DNA from: Actinoplanes derwentensis
Lineage (GTDB): Bacteria > Actinomycetota > Actinomycetes > Mycobacteriales > Micromonosporaceae
Direction: 5' to 3'
Assembly (NCBI RefSeq): GCF_900104725.1
Contig: NZ_LT629758.1
Coordinates: 496,001 to 560,000, forward strand
Length of the DNA: 64,000 nucleotides
Below the pieces are notes generated by a model. That model was not told where the DNA came from, did not search any database, and saw only the letters and a list, made by a program, of their open reading frames with translations. Both the position numbers and the translations under genes were made by a program. Numbering within the stretch: position 1 is the stretch's first letter; the number at the start of each line of letters is the position of its first letter. Below, piece after piece: positions 24,844-34,234 of this stretch.

Positions 24844-27042
24844 TCAGCCGAGTTCGGCGGCGTACCCGATCAGGTGGGCCAGTGCCGCGTTCCAGTTGAT
24901 GGTCAGTTCGTTGGTGGACCAGGACTGAATGTCGTCGATGTAGCAGAACTGGCCGACACAGCCCTGGAGCAGGCTCTGCGCGACCGGGTCCTGGATCGAC
25001 GAGTTCGGGCCGCCGGCCAGGGTGCCGGGCGGCGGGTGCGGCAGCGACGGGTCGAGCTGAGCGGCGTACCAGCGGCTGTGCTGGTTCTGCGCGGCGACCT
25101 CGCCGTACCCGGTGACGTAGGAGATGTTCAGCGCGTTGCGGCCGAACAGCCAGTCCAGGCCGGTGATCAGGCCGTTCCGGTACTTCGCCCGGCCGGTGAG
25201 CCGGTGCGCGGCGGCGATCACCACCAGGTTGTTGGCGACGATGCTGCTGGAACCCCAGTCCCATGAGTTGTTCGCCGGGGCGTAGGCGACGCCGTACGGG
25301 TGCTCGCGCTGGATCGCCAGGTACTTGTCGGCACCCGTGACCAGCTGGGACTTCACCGTGGACAGGCCGGGCAGCCGGTTCGGGACCAGCGCCAGGTCGA
25401 TCTTCGCGGCGGCGGCGGTGGACGCCCAGTCGAACGCGACCGGGCCGAACACGTCAGCGGAGTGCTCGGGCGACGCGAGCACATCGGACGCGTACTTCCG
25501 CTCGCCGGTGGTCAGGTACAACTCGGCCGCCGCCCAGTAGAAGTCGTCGGTCACCTTCGCGTCGTTGTAGGCGCCACCACCCACGCCGTCGGACTCCGGG
25601 GCGTACAACGCCGGGTTGGCGCGGGCCGCGTCGTAAGCCGTGCGGGCGGCAGCCAGCGCACGCCGCGCGAACGCCGCGTCGTACGGCTTGAAGAGCCGGG
25701 CAGCCTGCGCCGCGGTGGCGGCCAGGTTGAGAGTCGCCGCGGTGGAGACCGGGTGCAGCTCACGCGGCTGCGGGTCGAGGTGCGGCAGCAACGGCAGGCC
25801 GGTCCACGCCCGGTCGTGGATCTTGTGGTGCACCAGGCCGCCCGGCGCCTGCATGCTGAGCAGGAACTCCAGCTCCCAACGGGCCTCGTCGAGGATGTCC
25901 GGGACCCGGTTCCCGCTCTCCGGAATGCTCAGGTTCAGCTTGCGGGAGCCACGGTTGTGCTCGTACTCGGCGAGCAGTTCCCACACCGAGATGCCACCGT
26001 TCACCACATATTTGCCGTGGTCACCGGCGTCGTACCAGCCGCCGCGCACGTCCAGGGTGTAGTCACAGACGCCGGGCTGGCACGGGACCGCGGTGTCGCC
26101 CTGGTTCGGCGCCACGCCGACGTGCCCGGCGGGCCGGGCATAACCGGGCCGGAGGTCGTCACGGATCGCGATGCCACTGCGCTGGGTGTAATAGAGCTTC
26201 AGAGCATCAGAGCGGAGCTTCTGGTACGCCTGGCGGCCGATGTCGAAGGGCCGGGACGTCTCGCCGTCCGCGGTGATCGTCAGCCCCGTCGCGGCCCGGT
26301 GGACTCCACTGAAGTCGATGGTGTGCACGTTCTGCCCCGACGACGGATCGGTGCCGCGCGGAACCGTACGCCCGCTGGCAAGCTTTCTGCCCGTCTTGTC
26401 GTTCAAGATCCAGGGCAGGGCGCTGGTGTACGACGTGACAACGGTCGCGCCCTTGGGCCCGTCCGGTAGGTACGCGACCTGGTTCACCCGTACCCGCGGC
26501 CCGGTGTCCGGCTCGTAGACCTCCGGCGGGACACCGCCCACCAGCGAGACGTTGTCGACGCAGAAACGCCAGGGATCGGGGCTGCCGCCGACCTGGAAGG
26601 CGACCTGACCCTGGGTGGTGCTCGCGTTCGCGGTGAACGTCCACTCGTAGTGCTGCCAGCCGCCGAGGATCGGGGACTGCTCGAAATAGGTGTCGTACGG
26701 GCTGACCGCGAGGCCGGTGATGGCCCGGACCACGTGCCCGGCGTCACCGCTCGCGTCGAAACTGAACCGGTAGGTCTCACCGGCGACCAGGTCGACGTCG
26801 TTCTGGCCGACCGCGGCGTCCCAGCGGTTCACCGTCCCGCCCGGGACGTCGACGCAGGCGCGGCCGTCGGCCAGTCCGATGGTCATGCCCGCGTTGGTCC
26901 AGAACGGTTCGGTGCCACTGTCGAAAGTGCCGTTGACGACCTGTTCGACCTCGTCGGCGTACGCCGGGGCGGCTGCTCCGGCGGTCAGCAGGATGGCGGC
27001 GGAGATGGCGGCGATCAATCGGGAGCGCTCCCATAGATGCAT
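24844..27042 (-). CDS. Secreted GH9 cellulase with N-terminal CBM4-like and Ig-like domains
   Basis: 732 residues. A signal peptide ends near PAYA (residue 29). Residues 33-170 are a CBM4/9-like beta-sandwich ([14 protein letters not shown] to [10 protein letters not shown]). About 178-265 is the Ig-like domain usual before GH9 ([13 protein letters not shown]). From about 275 is the (alpha/alpha)6 GH9 catalytic domain, with the two Asp residues of [14 protein letters not shown] and the acid Glu in [13 protein letters not shown]. Family 9 enzymes hydrolyse beta-1,4-glucan. A CebR-type operator lies within the first codons. ATG 27042 lacks an SD and may be leaderless; TTG 27016, nine bases after GGGAG, is an alternative but would remove the basic residues of the signal peptide. 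Confidence 0.92.
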   Translation of the reverse strand: MHLWERSRLIAAISAAILLTAGAAAPAYADEVEQVVNGTFDSGTEPFWTNAGMTIGLADGRACVDVPGGTVNRWDAAVGQNDVDLVAGETYRFSFDASGDAGHVVRAITGLAVSPYDTYFEQSPILGGWQHYEWTFTANASTTQGQVAFQVGGSPDPWRFCVDNVSLVGGVPPEVYEPDTGPRVRVNQVAYLPDGPKGATVVTSYTSALPWILNDKTGRKLASGRTVPRGTDPSSGQNVHTIDFSGVHRAATGLTITADGETSRPFDIGRQAYQKLRSDALKLYYTQRSGIAIRDDLRPGYARPAGHVGVAPNQGDTAVPCQPGVCDYTLDVRGGWYDAGDHGKYVVNGGISVWELLAEYEHNRGSRKLNLSIPESGNRVPDILDEARWELEFLLSMQAPGGLVHHKIHDRAWTGLPLLPHLDPQPRELHPVSTAATLNLAATAAQAARLFKPYDAAFARRALAAARTAYDAARANPALYAPESDGVGGGAYNDAKVTDDFYWAAAELYLTTGERKYASDVLASPEHSADVFGPVAFDWASTAAAAKIDLALVPNRLPGLSTVKSQLVTGADKYLAIQREHPYGVAYAPANNSWDWGSSSIVANNLVVIAAAHRLTGRAKYRNGLITGLDWLFGRNALNISYVTGYGEVAAQNQHSRWYAAQLDPSLPHPPPGTLAGGPNSSIQDPVAQSLLQGCVGQFCYIDDIQSWSTNELTINWNAALAHLIGYAAELG
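27020..27033. promoter_or_regulatory. CebR-type operator inside the 5' end of the cellulase gene
   Basis: The 12-bp perfect palindrome GGGAGCGCTCCC (27021-27032) is flanked, on the coding strand, by a 5' T. It matches 13 of 14 positions of the cellobiose repressor box known from Streptomyces (TGGGAGCGCTCCCA). It covers codons 4-8 of the cellulase gene, where a bound repressor would block a promoter ending near the start codon. Confidence 0.75.
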
Positions 27043-27113
27043 GGAAACATATTGGTTGCGGGCGTGTTACGGCGTCAACGGCCCGGCGGCAGACGACCCC
27101 AGCCTGACAGGCC

Positions 27114-27191
27114 AGGCCCTGTGTGGCGCGGATGCCGTCAGGCGCCGGCTGGGAATCGCCTCGCTCCCACGCGATCCGCCACACAGGGCCT
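27114..27191. repeat. 15-bp perfect inverted repeat upstream of DUF5990
   Basis: AGGCCCTGTGTGGCG (27114-27128) and its exact reverse complement (27177-27191) flank a 48-nt loop. The right arm runs into the first base of the TAGAGT -10 box, so it may be an operator or a transcript structure. Confidence 0.8.
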
Positions 27192-27196
27192 AGAGT
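27191..27196 (+). promoter_or_regulatory. -10 box of a leaderless promoter (DUF5990)
   Basis: TAGAGT lies seven bases before ATG 27204, so transcription would begin at or next to the start codon. The surrounding GGCCTAGAGTCGGCG (27187-27201) recurs exactly at 27712-27726 before a second ATG at identical spacing. Confidence 0.6.
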
Positions 27197-27203
27197 CGGC
27201 GGG

Positions 27204-27644
27204 ATGCGGATTCGGATCGAGGGCCACGACCTGCCCGGACGGACCGGGGCGCCACAGGCCGAGCAGCTTCGGCTCGGTGGCGTCGAGGTGGGAGTGCAAC
27301 GGCGCAAGGACGTGGTGGACCGGATCGGAGTGCACGCCGACCGGGCCGTCTGGGAACTGGAGATCGACTCCCGGGAGGTGGACGGCCACCTCGACGTCGG
27401 CGGGCCCTGGGTGCACGGCCGGACGGGAGCCCGGTTCCTCTACCTGAGCTGGGGTTCCACCAGCACCGGGGAGTTCGCCGGGTTCCGCCGCGCCAAGCTG
27501 ATGTTCGGTGACGTCCCCAGCGATCTGCTCCGTGCCGCCGCGAGCGACGGTGTACTGGTCGCGCGCCTCGGGCTGACCGGCCCGGACGGTGGCCCGCGCT
27601 GTGCCCGGGTCAAGCCCCCGGAGATCACCTGGACGCTGGAGTGA
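27204..27644 (+). CDS. DUF5990 family protein
   Basis: 146 residues. The frame starts MRIRIEGHDLPGRTG and contains VGVQRRKDVVD, GPWVHGRTGARFLYLSWG, FRRAKLM and VARLGLTGPDGGPRCARVKPP, the conserved blocks of DUF5990, a family of unknown function. No signal peptide or helix. No SD is present; the TAGAGT box seven bases upstream indicates a leaderless transcript. An upstream in-frame GTG at 27123 is disfavoured. It is followed by 84 bp and the SNF2 transcription unit, which has the same promoter motif. Confidence 0.72.
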   Translation: MRIRIEGHDLPGRTGAPQAEQLRLGGVEVGVQRRKDVVDRIGVHADRAVWELEIDSREVDGHLDVGGPWVHGRTGARFLYLSWGSTSTGEFAGFRRAKLMFGDVPSDLLRAAASDGVLVARLGLTGPDGGPRCARVKPPEITWTLE

Positions 27645-27715
27645 CAGTGGTTACATCCGGGCCGGCGGGGCCGGAATCCGGTCGGTGCGCGGCGGAAAGT
27701 GTCAGACGGGCGGCC

Positions 27716-27721
27716 TAGAGT
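27716..27721 (+). promoter_or_regulatory. -10 box of a leaderless promoter (SNF2 operon)
   Basis: TAGAGT is seven bases before ATG 27729, identical in sequence and spacing to the box before the DUF5990 gene. Confidence 0.55.
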
Positions 27722-27728
27722 CGGCGAC

Positions 27729-27806
27729 ATGTTCAGCGACCGGCTCGTCCCGCAGCCCCACCCGGAGTTCCGGTGGCGCCGCGTCGCGGGAGGCCGCCAT
27801 GACTGA
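27729..27806 (+). CDS. Leaderless 25-codon upstream ORF overlapping the SNF2 start
   Basis: ATG 27729 directly follows the leaderless -10 spacing and opens a 25-residue frame beginning MFSDRLVPQPHPEFRW. It ends with TGA 27804-27806, eight bases overlapping the helicase frame that starts at 27799. The helicase SD (GGGAGG) lies inside this short ORF. The likely effect is translational coupling, in which ribosomes entering on the leaderless end terminate at the helicase start. The peptide may have no function of its own. Confidence 0.45.
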   Translation: MFSDRLVPQPHPEFRWRRVAGGRHD

Positions 27807-30789
27807 TCCGGTGGCCGCCGGTGTCCGGGTGCTGCACGGGCTGCTCAGGGCCGACGGCGCGCTGAGTCTCTGGGGCGAGGACGGGGCAGCTGTGGGCGCC
27901 CGGTCGGCGGCTCGGGGTGCCGCGCCGCCACACCCGTTCGCGGTGGCCGCCGACCGGCTGCCACCCGGGGAGTCCTGGGCGGAGATCGCCGTGGTCCTGC
28001 CGTCGACCGCGTCCGGTCCGATGCCGTCGCCGCAGCTGGGGCTGCCGGAGCGGCGCGGAGTGCCGAAGGCGCGGGCCTGGCGGGTCCCGGCGGTCAGTGT
28101 GCCGTTCGCCGACACGGAGCTGATGGCCGAGTTCGAGGGGCGGACCGCCCCGTCGGCCGGGTGGATCGTGGAGCTGTGCGGTTTCGCGGCGAGTCTGGTC
28201 CGGCGCGGGCGGGTGCTGCCCGGCGTGCGACTGGACGGTTCCCGGCCGGTGGCCTGGTGGCGACCGGTGGTGGTCGGGGCGGACGCGGTCCGGCAGGCCA
28301 CCCTGCTCGACCGCATGCCACCGGCCTGCCTCGCGGCACAATCCACCTCCGCCGCGGCTGCCGCCTCCCATCCCGGGGAGGCGGTGCTGCGGGCCGCGCT
28401 GGAGCGCCTGGTGGACGGGCTGGTCCGGACCCGGCTGGCCGAGGCGGGCGTGACCCTCGCCGGATACGGGTGGCTGGCCGCCCTGAGCGGCGAGCCCGAG
28501 TTCGAGGCCGCGCCCGCTCTCGCCGACGAGCTGGCGGAGCGGCTCGGCACGTGGTTCGAGCAGGCCGCGGGCGGGTCCGAGGTGCGGGTCTGCTTCCGGC
28601 TCAGCGACCCGCGTGAGCACGAGCCGGTGATGCCCGCCGAGGTGCCGCTGCCGGAGGACACCTGGCGGCTGGAGTTCCTGGTGCAGGCGGTCGACGAGCC
28701 CAGCGTGCTGGTGCCCGCCGCCGAAGTGTGGCGGGACCGGTCGGCACCGCTGCGGCGGTGGACCTCGCATCCGCAGGAGCGGCTGCTCGCCGGGCTGGGC
28801 CGGGCCGCCCGGCTCTACCCGGACCTCGGTGAGGCGCTACGGCAGGTCCGCCCGGTGCAGATGCTGCTCGACACCGAGGGGGCGCACCGGTTCCTCAGTC
28901 ACGCCGCCCTGCTGGAGGAGGCGGGCTACGGCGTGCTTCTTCCGGCCTGGTGGCGGCGCCGGCCGAGCCTCGGGCTGTCGCTGGAGGTGCGCGGGCGGGA
29001 GCCGGTCGCGCACGTGCTCCGGGACCGCACGGTCGGTCTGCGGGAGCTGGTCGACTTCCAGTGGGGCCTGGCGCTCGGCGGCCGGACCCTGACCGAGGAC
29101 GATCTGGCCGACCTGGCGAAAGCCAAGGTTCCGCTGGTCCGGCTGCGCGGGCGCTGGGTGTTCCTGGACCCGGCACGGCTCGCCGCGGGGCTGGCGTTCC
29201 TGAAACGCGGCGGCGGCCGGATGACCGCGGGCGACGCGTTGCGGGTGACCCGGCTGCTCCCGCCTGAGGAGTTGCCGCTGCCGGTGACCGACGCACGCGG
29301 CGAGGGCTGGCTGGCCGACCTGCTCGCCGGGCGGCTGGACGAGCGGCTGGAGGTCCTGCCCCCACCACCCGGGCTCGTGGGCGTGCTCCGGCCGTACCAG
29401 ATCCGGGGCTTCTCCTGGCTCGCGTTCCTCGATTCGCTCGGACTGGGCGCCTGCCTCGCCGACGACATGGGACTCGGCAAGACCGTGCAGCTCCTGGCCC
29501 TGCTGCTGCACCACCGGGCGGGCCCGGCACTGCTGATCTGCCCGCTGTCGGTGCTGGGTAACTGGCAGCGGGAGGCCGAGCGGTTCGCGCCGTCGCTGCG
29601 GGTGCGGGTGCTGCACGGCGCCGGGCGTGACGATCCGGCGGGGCTGGCCGACGGTGCCGACCTGGTGCTGACCACCTACGCGACGGCGGTGCGGGACGCC
29701 GACGCCCTCGCCGCGATCTCCTGGGACCGGGTGGTGCTGGACGAGGCCCAGCACATCAAGAACAGCGGCGGCCTGGCGGCCCGGTCGGTGCGCCGGTTCC
29801 CGGCTCGCAACCGGATCGCGCTGACCGGCACCCCGGTCGAGAACCGGCTGTCCGAGCTCTGGTCGATCCTCGACTTCGTCAACCCGGGGGTGCTGGCGTC
29901 GGCGCACACGTTCCGGGCCCGGTTCGCGGTACCGATCGAGCGGTACGCCGACGAGGACGCGGCCGCCCGCCTGCGGCAGGCCACCCGGCCGTTCCTGCTG
30001 CGCCGCACCAAGGTGGATCACGCCATCGCCGCCGAGTTGCCGGTCAAACGGCACGTCCGGCACCTGTGCGGGATGACGACCGAGCAGGTCAGCCTCTACC
30101 GCGCGGTCCTCGACGACCTGCTCGAAAGGCTCGCCGAACCGGGCGAGAAACGGCTCAAGGGCCTGGTGCTCGCGGCGATGACCAAACTCAAACAGGCGTG
30201 CGTGCACCCTGCGCTGCTCCTCAAGGACGCCTCGCCGCTGCCCGGCCGGTCCGGCAAGGTGGACCGGCTCGAGGAGATCGTCGACCACGCGCTGGGAGCG
30301 GGCGAGAGTCTGCTGGTCTTCACCCAGTTCGCCCGGTTCGGCGCGATGCTGACCCCGCATCTGACGGCCCGGTTCGGGGCGCCGGTGCGGTTCCTGCACG
30401 GCGGCACCGCCCGCGGGGCACGAGACAGCATGGTCGCCGAGTTCCAGCGGGCCGAGGAGCCCGGGATCTTCGTGTTGTCGCTGAAAGCCGGCGGCACCGG
30501 CCTCAACCTGACCGCCGCGAACCACGTCGTCCACGTGGACCGCTGGTGGAACCCGGCGACCGAGACGCAGGCCTCCGACCGGGCCTTCCGCATCGGCCAG
30601 CGCCGTGACGTGCACGTCCATACCCTGGTCTGTCTCGGCACCCTGGAGGAACGCATCGACCGGGTCCTGACCGACAAGGGTGTCCTCGCCGAACGGGTCG
30701 TCGGTTCCGGCGAGGGCTGGCTGAGCGCCCTGTCCGCGAACGAACTGCGTGACCTGTTCGCCCTGTCCCCGGAGGCGATCGTTGACTGA
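27799..30789 (+). CDS. SNF2-family DEAD/DEAH-like helicase
   Basis: 996 residues from ATG 27799 (GGGAGG five bases upstream). The N-terminal half is the SNF2-associated region of bacterial members. The ATPase core follows: Walker A LADDMGLGKTVQ near residue 556, Walker B LDEAQHIKN, motif III ALTGTPVENRLSELWS and, in the C-terminal RecA domain, VHVDRWWNPATETQASDRAFRIGQ. These proteins translocate on double-stranded DNA and displace bound proteins. The stop overlaps the SWIM-protein start. This SNF2-SWIM pair is common in actinobacteria, and the two are expected to work together on DNA. Confidence 0.92.
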   Translation: MTDPVAAGVRVLHGLLRADGALSLWGEDGAAVGARSAARGAAPPHPFAVAADRLPPGESWAEIAVVLPSTASGPMPSPQLGLPERRGVPKARAWRVPAVSVPFADTELMAEFEGRTAPSAGWIVELCGFAASLVRRGRVLPGVRLDGSRPVAWWRPVVVGADAVRQATLLDRMPPACLAAQSTSAAAAASHPGEAVLRAALERLVDGLVRTRLAEAGVTLAGYGWLAALSGEPEFEAAPALADELAERLGTWFEQAAGGSEVRVCFRLSDPREHEPVMPAEVPLPEDTWRLEFLVQAVDEPSVLVPAAEVWRDRSAPLRRWTSHPQERLLAGLGRAARLYPDLGEALRQVRPVQMLLDTEGAHRFLSHAALLEEAGYGVLLPAWWRRRPSLGLSLEVRGREPVAHVLRDRTVGLRELVDFQWGLALGGRTLTEDDLADLAKAKVPLVRLRGRWVFLDPARLAAGLAFLKRGGGRMTAGDALRVTRLLPPEELPLPVTDARGEGWLADLLAGRLDERLEVLPPPPGLVGVLRPYQIRGFSWLAFLDSLGLGACLADDMGLGKTVQLLALLLHHRAGPALLICPLSVLGNWQREAERFAPSLRVRVLHGAGRDDPAGLADGADLVLTTYATAVRDADALAAISWDRVVLDEAQHIKNSGGLAARSVRRFPARNRIALTGTPVENRLSELWSILDFVNPGVLASAHTFRARFAVPIERYADEDAAARLRQATRPFLLRRTKVDHAIAAELPVKRHVRHLCGMTTEQVSLYRAVLDDLLERLAEPGEKRLKGLVLAAMTKLKQACVHPALLLKDASPLPGRSGKVDRLEEIVDHALGAGESLLVFTQFARFGAMLTPHLTARFGAPVRFLHGGTARGARDSMVAEFQRAEEPGIFVLSLKAGGTGLNLTAANHVVHVDRWWNPATETQASDRAFRIGQRRDVHVHTLVCLGTLEERIDRVLTDKGVLAERVVGSGEGWLSALSANELRDLFALSPEAIVD

Positions 30790-31555
30790 CTTCGCGCTGG
30801 CGTTCCTGGGGATGTTCGAGTCACTACGGATGGGGCCGACGTTCGCCCGCGGGCGGCGCGACGAACGGGCCGGGCACGTGCGCAGCCTCACCGTCTCCGG
30901 CAGTCTCGTCGTCGCGCTGGTCCGCGGCCCCGAGGACCCGGTGGCGTTCCGGTCCCGGATCGCGGTCCGCTCCTTCGGCGCCGCCGAGTGGGCCCGGGTG
31001 GAGACGACGCTGGTCGCCGAGGCCCGGTTCACCGCCGACCTGCTCAACGGGCGGATGCCACCGGGTGTCGAAGCCGTCTTCGCCGGGGAGGGGCTGAATC
31101 TGCTGCCGCTCTCCCTCGACGAGGTGGCCCTGGACTGCTCCTGCGAGCGGTGGCCGATGCCGTGCGCCCACCTGGCGGCGACCTGTTACGCGCTGGCCCG
31201 GGCATTCGAGAGCGATCCGTTCGAGGTGTTCACGTGGCGGGGCCGGTCCCGCGACGAGTTGCTGATGCGGTTGCGCCGTCTCCGCGAGGCGAAAGCGGTG
31301 GATTCTTCCTCTTTTTCGCCGTCGCCGTCGCCGTCGCCGTCGCCTTCTTCGCCGCCTCCGGTGCAGCCGGCAGAGAATCCGGTGAGCTTCTGGGGTGCCG
31401 GTTCGTTCGGCGTGGACGAAGGTGCGCCTGCGGTGGCCCGTCCGGACGCGCTCCTGGACCAGCTCGACCCGCCCGGTCTCAGCCACGAGGGCCGCCCGAT
31501 CGCCGATGTCCTGCGTCCCGCCTATCAGGCGTTGCCGGATTCACCGGATGTGTGA
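30782..31555 (+). CDS. SWIM zinc-finger protein, partner of SNF2
   Basis: 257 residues if begun at TTG 30782, which overlaps the helicase stop by eight bases; ATG 30812 is the alternative. The SWIM motif is CSCERWPMPCAH near residue 118, the CxCxnCxH zinc site implicated in DNA or protein binding. After the motif come conserved helices, then a low-complexity linker of five to six Ser-Pro pairs encoded by a CGCCGT hexamer repeat (31315-31347), then a C-terminal segment with AENPVSFWGAG. Translational overlap with SNF2 indicates equimolar expression. Confidence 0.85.
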   Translation: MTDFALAFLGMFESLRMGPTFARGRRDERAGHVRSLTVSGSLVVALVRGPEDPVAFRSRIAVRSFGAAEWARVETTLVAEARFTADLLNGRMPPGVEAVFAGEGLNLLPLSLDEVALDCSCERWPMPCAHLAATCYALARAFESDPFEVFTWRGRSRDELLMRLRRLREAKAVDSSSFSPSPSPSPSPSSPPPVQPAENPVSFWGAGSFGVDEGAPAVARPDALLDQLDPPGLSHEGRPIADVLRPAYQALPDSPDV

Positions 31556-31829
31556 TTCCTCAGACCCTGATTGCTGGTTTTAAACCTGATTCGCGGGATT
31601 TTTCATACTGCTGAAGAAAATGGCTGCCGGGTGCGGATCGGTGACCTCGGAAGTCCATGAAACGCCTGGTCACGGCAGGTTTGAGTGCACCCGTGGTGCC
31701 CGCGGACCTGACCTTACGGCTACCCGTCGGGTCGTCCGAACGGCCAGGTTCCTAGTATTTGCCGGATTCCTCTCATAGGTCCGTGATCAGCTAACTGAGT
31801 CATGGCGATTTGTCCTGAAAAGGTGTGAG

Positions 31830-32504
31830 ATGAAAAACGCAAAGCGGATGCTGGCTCTGGCCGGCATGACTCTGGCGGCCGGTGCGATGCTCGGGATCAC
31901 TCCAGCACAGGCCGCACCCGCCACCACCCAGGCGCCCAGCACCGCCACCGCGAAGAGTGGTCCCTACTACGACTGGGACGACCAGTACGTGGTCGGCTAC
32001 TACAACAACGAGCGGGACTGCCGTAAGGCCGGCTGGTGGGGCGAGCGGCGTGGCGCCTGGTCCGACTACGACTGCTTCCCGGCCTGGGGCTACAACAACT
32101 GGGGCCGGGTCTGGGTGCTGCAGGTCGAGGAGAACGACTGGCGCTGGGACCGGTGGGACGGTGGCTGGCCCCGTGGCTGGGACTACCGCCCGACCCACTA
32201 CGGACGGCCGTTCAACGTCGGCGGGGGTGGCTACAACCACCCGTTCGCTGACCTGTCGTACGTCGGTTACGACTTCCCGCGCCACCCGCACAAGCCGTAC
32301 CACCCGGGCAGCGGTTACCCGGGCGGCGACTACAACGACTACGACGGTTACAAGAACAACGACTACAACGGCTACAAGAACAACGACTACAAGAACAACG
32401 ATTACAACGGCTACAAGGACAAGGACTACTCGACGCCGGTCGTGAACGAGACGAGCGCCGGTGTCACGGCCGCCATCACGGCCACCGGCATTACCGGTAA
32501 CTAG
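31830..32504 (+). CDS. Secreted Tyr/Trp/Asn-rich protein with YKNND repeats
   Basis: 224 residues with a strong signal peptide (MKNAKRMLALAGMTLAAG, cleavage after AQA). The mature N-terminal part has CRKAGWWGERRGAWSDYDC, two cysteines probably joined. The middle is rich in Gly, Trp, Tyr and Pro. About residues 168-200 consist of NDYNGYK and NNDYK units in tandem, about five copies. I recognise no family. Composition suggests an extracellular, possibly self-associating or sugar-binding structural protein. AAGGTG precedes the start by four bases. It is isolated, with a 270-bp upstream gap and a strong terminator behind. Confidence 0.75.
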   Translation: MKNAKRMLALAGMTLAAGAMLGITPAQAAPATTQAPSTATAKSGPYYDWDDQYVVGYYNNERDCRKAGWWGERRGAWSDYDCFPAWGYNNWGRVWVLQVEENDWRWDRWDGGWPRGWDYRPTHYGRPFNVGGGGYNHPFADLSYVGYDFPRHPHKPYHPGSGYPGGDYNDYDGYKNNDYNGYKNNDYKNNDYNGYKDKDYSTPVVNETSAGVTAAITATGITGN

Positions 32505-32563
32505 GGCACTCGGGGCCTCCCGGGCTGACCAGCTCGCGCACCGGCCGACCCGACAGTGAAACG

Positions 32564-32597
32564 AAAAGGCCGCCCCTCAGCCGAGGGGCGGCCTTTT
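32564..32597. terminator. Bidirectional intrinsic terminator
   Basis: Two 15-bp perfect arms starting AAAAGGCCGCCCCTC enclose a 4-nt loop and end in TTTT on either strand. It lies between the convergent ends of the secreted-protein gene and the zinc-ribbon SDR gene, terminating both. Confidence 0.92.
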
Positions 32598-32608
32598 CAC
32601 GTCCGGAC

Positions 32609-34036
32609 CTACCAGGCGACCGGGGCGTAATCCTTCAGGAAACAGCCGTACAGATCCTCGCCCAGCTCACCGCGGATGATCGGGTCGTACACCCGGGCCG
32701 CGCCGTCGACCAGATCGAGCGGGGCATGGAAACCCTCCTCGTGCAGCCGCATCTTCGTCGGATGCGGGCGCTCGTCGGTGATCCAGCCGGTGTCGACGCT
32801 GGTCATCAGGATGCCGTCGGCGAACATGTCGTCCGAACTGGTCCGGGTCAACATGTTCAGCGCGGCCTTGGCCATGTTCGTGTGCGGATGCCCGGCACCC
32901 TTGTAGCCACGCGCGAAGATGCCCTCCATCGCGGACACGTTCACCACGTACCGCCGGGGGTACTTCGACGCCGCCATCGCCGACCGCAAGCGGCTGACCA
33001 GGATGAACGGCGCGGTCACATTGCAGAGCTGCACTTCGAGAAGCTCCAGCGGGGCCACCTCGTGCACCCGGTCGCTCCAGCTGTTCGTCGATGTCACGTC
33101 GGGGATCAACCCGCCCGCGTCGATCGCCACCGACCGGGCGGTCAGCGCCATCGACGTCACCTGCTCAGGCGTCAGCCCCGGCGCGGAAGCCGCGGTCAGA
33201 GCGGCCGCCGGCGACGAGCCGATCGAGGCCTGGGCGGCGAAATACTCCAGCGCGGGCAACGGGCCGTCCGGCAGCGGGGCCGTCTCGGCCGCCACGAGTT
33301 CCGAGTAGGAACCGGCGGTCCGGCGTACGGTCTGGGCCGCGTTGTTGATCAGAATGTCCAGCGGACCACGCGCCGCCACGGACTCCGCAAGGCCCACCAC
33401 CTGCGCGGGGTCTCGCAGATCGATGCCGACGACCCGCAGCCGGTGAAGCCAGTCGGCGCTGTCCGGCATCGCCGAGAAACGACGGACCGCGTCGTGCGGG
33501 AACCGCGTGGTGATCGTCAGATCGGCGCCGTCGCGCAGCAGACGCAACGCGATGTACATACCGATCTTGGCGCGTCCACCGGTGAGCAGCGCGGTCCGGC
33601 CGGTCAGATCGGTCCGGGCATCCCGTCGCGAACGGTTCAGATGCGCACAATCAGGGCAGAGCTGGTGATAGAACGCGTCCACCACCGTGAACCGCTGTTT
33701 ACACGTGTAACAACCCCGAGCCTGCTTCAGCACACCCGCCGACGCACCCAGAATCGTGCTCTTCAACGGAATGCCGGCCGTCTCGTCGTCGATCCGCCCC
33801 GGCGCACCCGTCGCCGTCGACTCGGTCACCGCCCGATCGTGCGCGATCACCGCCTGCCGGCGCTCCCGGCGACGCTGCAACTTCACCGTCTTGAACAGGC
33901 CGGCCGTCGCCCGCCGCAACGCCACCGCATCCGGATGCTCCGGCGGCAACTCCTCCGCCTCGGCGAGAACCGCGAGGCAGACCGCGAGCCGCTCCGGGTC
34001 CACACCCACGGCATCCGGATCGACACTGCCGGTCAT
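32609..34036 (-). CDS. SDR-fold oxidoreductase with internal zinc ribbon
   Basis: 475 residues, nearly twice a classical SDR. Residues 1-105 are helical. A four-Cys zinc ribbon follows (CYTCKQRF and, after a spacer, CPDC). The Rossmann domain begins TALLTGGRAKIGMYIA with NNAAQTV later. The catalytic Ser is present (VVNVSAMEG), but the usual YxxxK reads TNMAK, with Thr in place of Tyr. I recall HPHTNMAKAALNM as shared by this subfamily, so the missing Tyr is probably a family trait. Substrate unknown. Single gene, with the strong terminator behind it. Confidence 0.85.
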   Translation of the reverse strand: MTGSVDPDAVGVDPERLAVCLAVLAEAEELPPEHPDAVALRRATAGLFKTVKLQRRRERRQAVIAHDRAVTESTATGAPGRIDDETAGIPLKSTILGASAGVLKQARGCYTCKQRFTVVDAFYHQLCPDCAHLNRSRRDARTDLTGRTALLTGGRAKIGMYIALRLLRDGADLTITTRFPHDAVRRFSAMPDSADWLHRLRVVGIDLRDPAQVVGLAESVAARGPLDILINNAAQTVRRTAGSYSELVAAETAPLPDGPLPALEYFAAQASIGSSPAAALTAASAPGLTPEQVTSMALTARSVAIDAGGLIPDVTSTNSWSDRVHEVAPLELLEVQLCNVTAPFILVSRLRSAMAASKYPRRYVVNVSAMEGIFARGYKGAGHPHTNMAKAALNMLTRTSSDDMFADGILMTSVDTGWITDERPHPTKMRLHEEGFHAPLDLVDGAARVYDPIIRGELGEDLYGCFLKDYAPVAW

Positions 34037-34234
34037 TCCTGCATCCCCCTATTTTCGAGCCCGCACGCACTGTACTTACCCGCGGTCCTATCGGCCGCCA
34101 CCGGCATCCGGCAAGGGATGCCGGTCACCAGCCAGCCCGATTCACATTCAGACCCAGCGCCGGTACGGGTGACAAGCCTCAGTCTCCACCGGCCTTCACC
34201 GTCCGGCCCCGCCCCAACGGTCACTCCTCGCCGG

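Noticed and set aside
28837..31047. Leftward ORF of 736 codons
   Set aside because: It is antisense to the SNF2 helicase, whose motifs are unambiguous.
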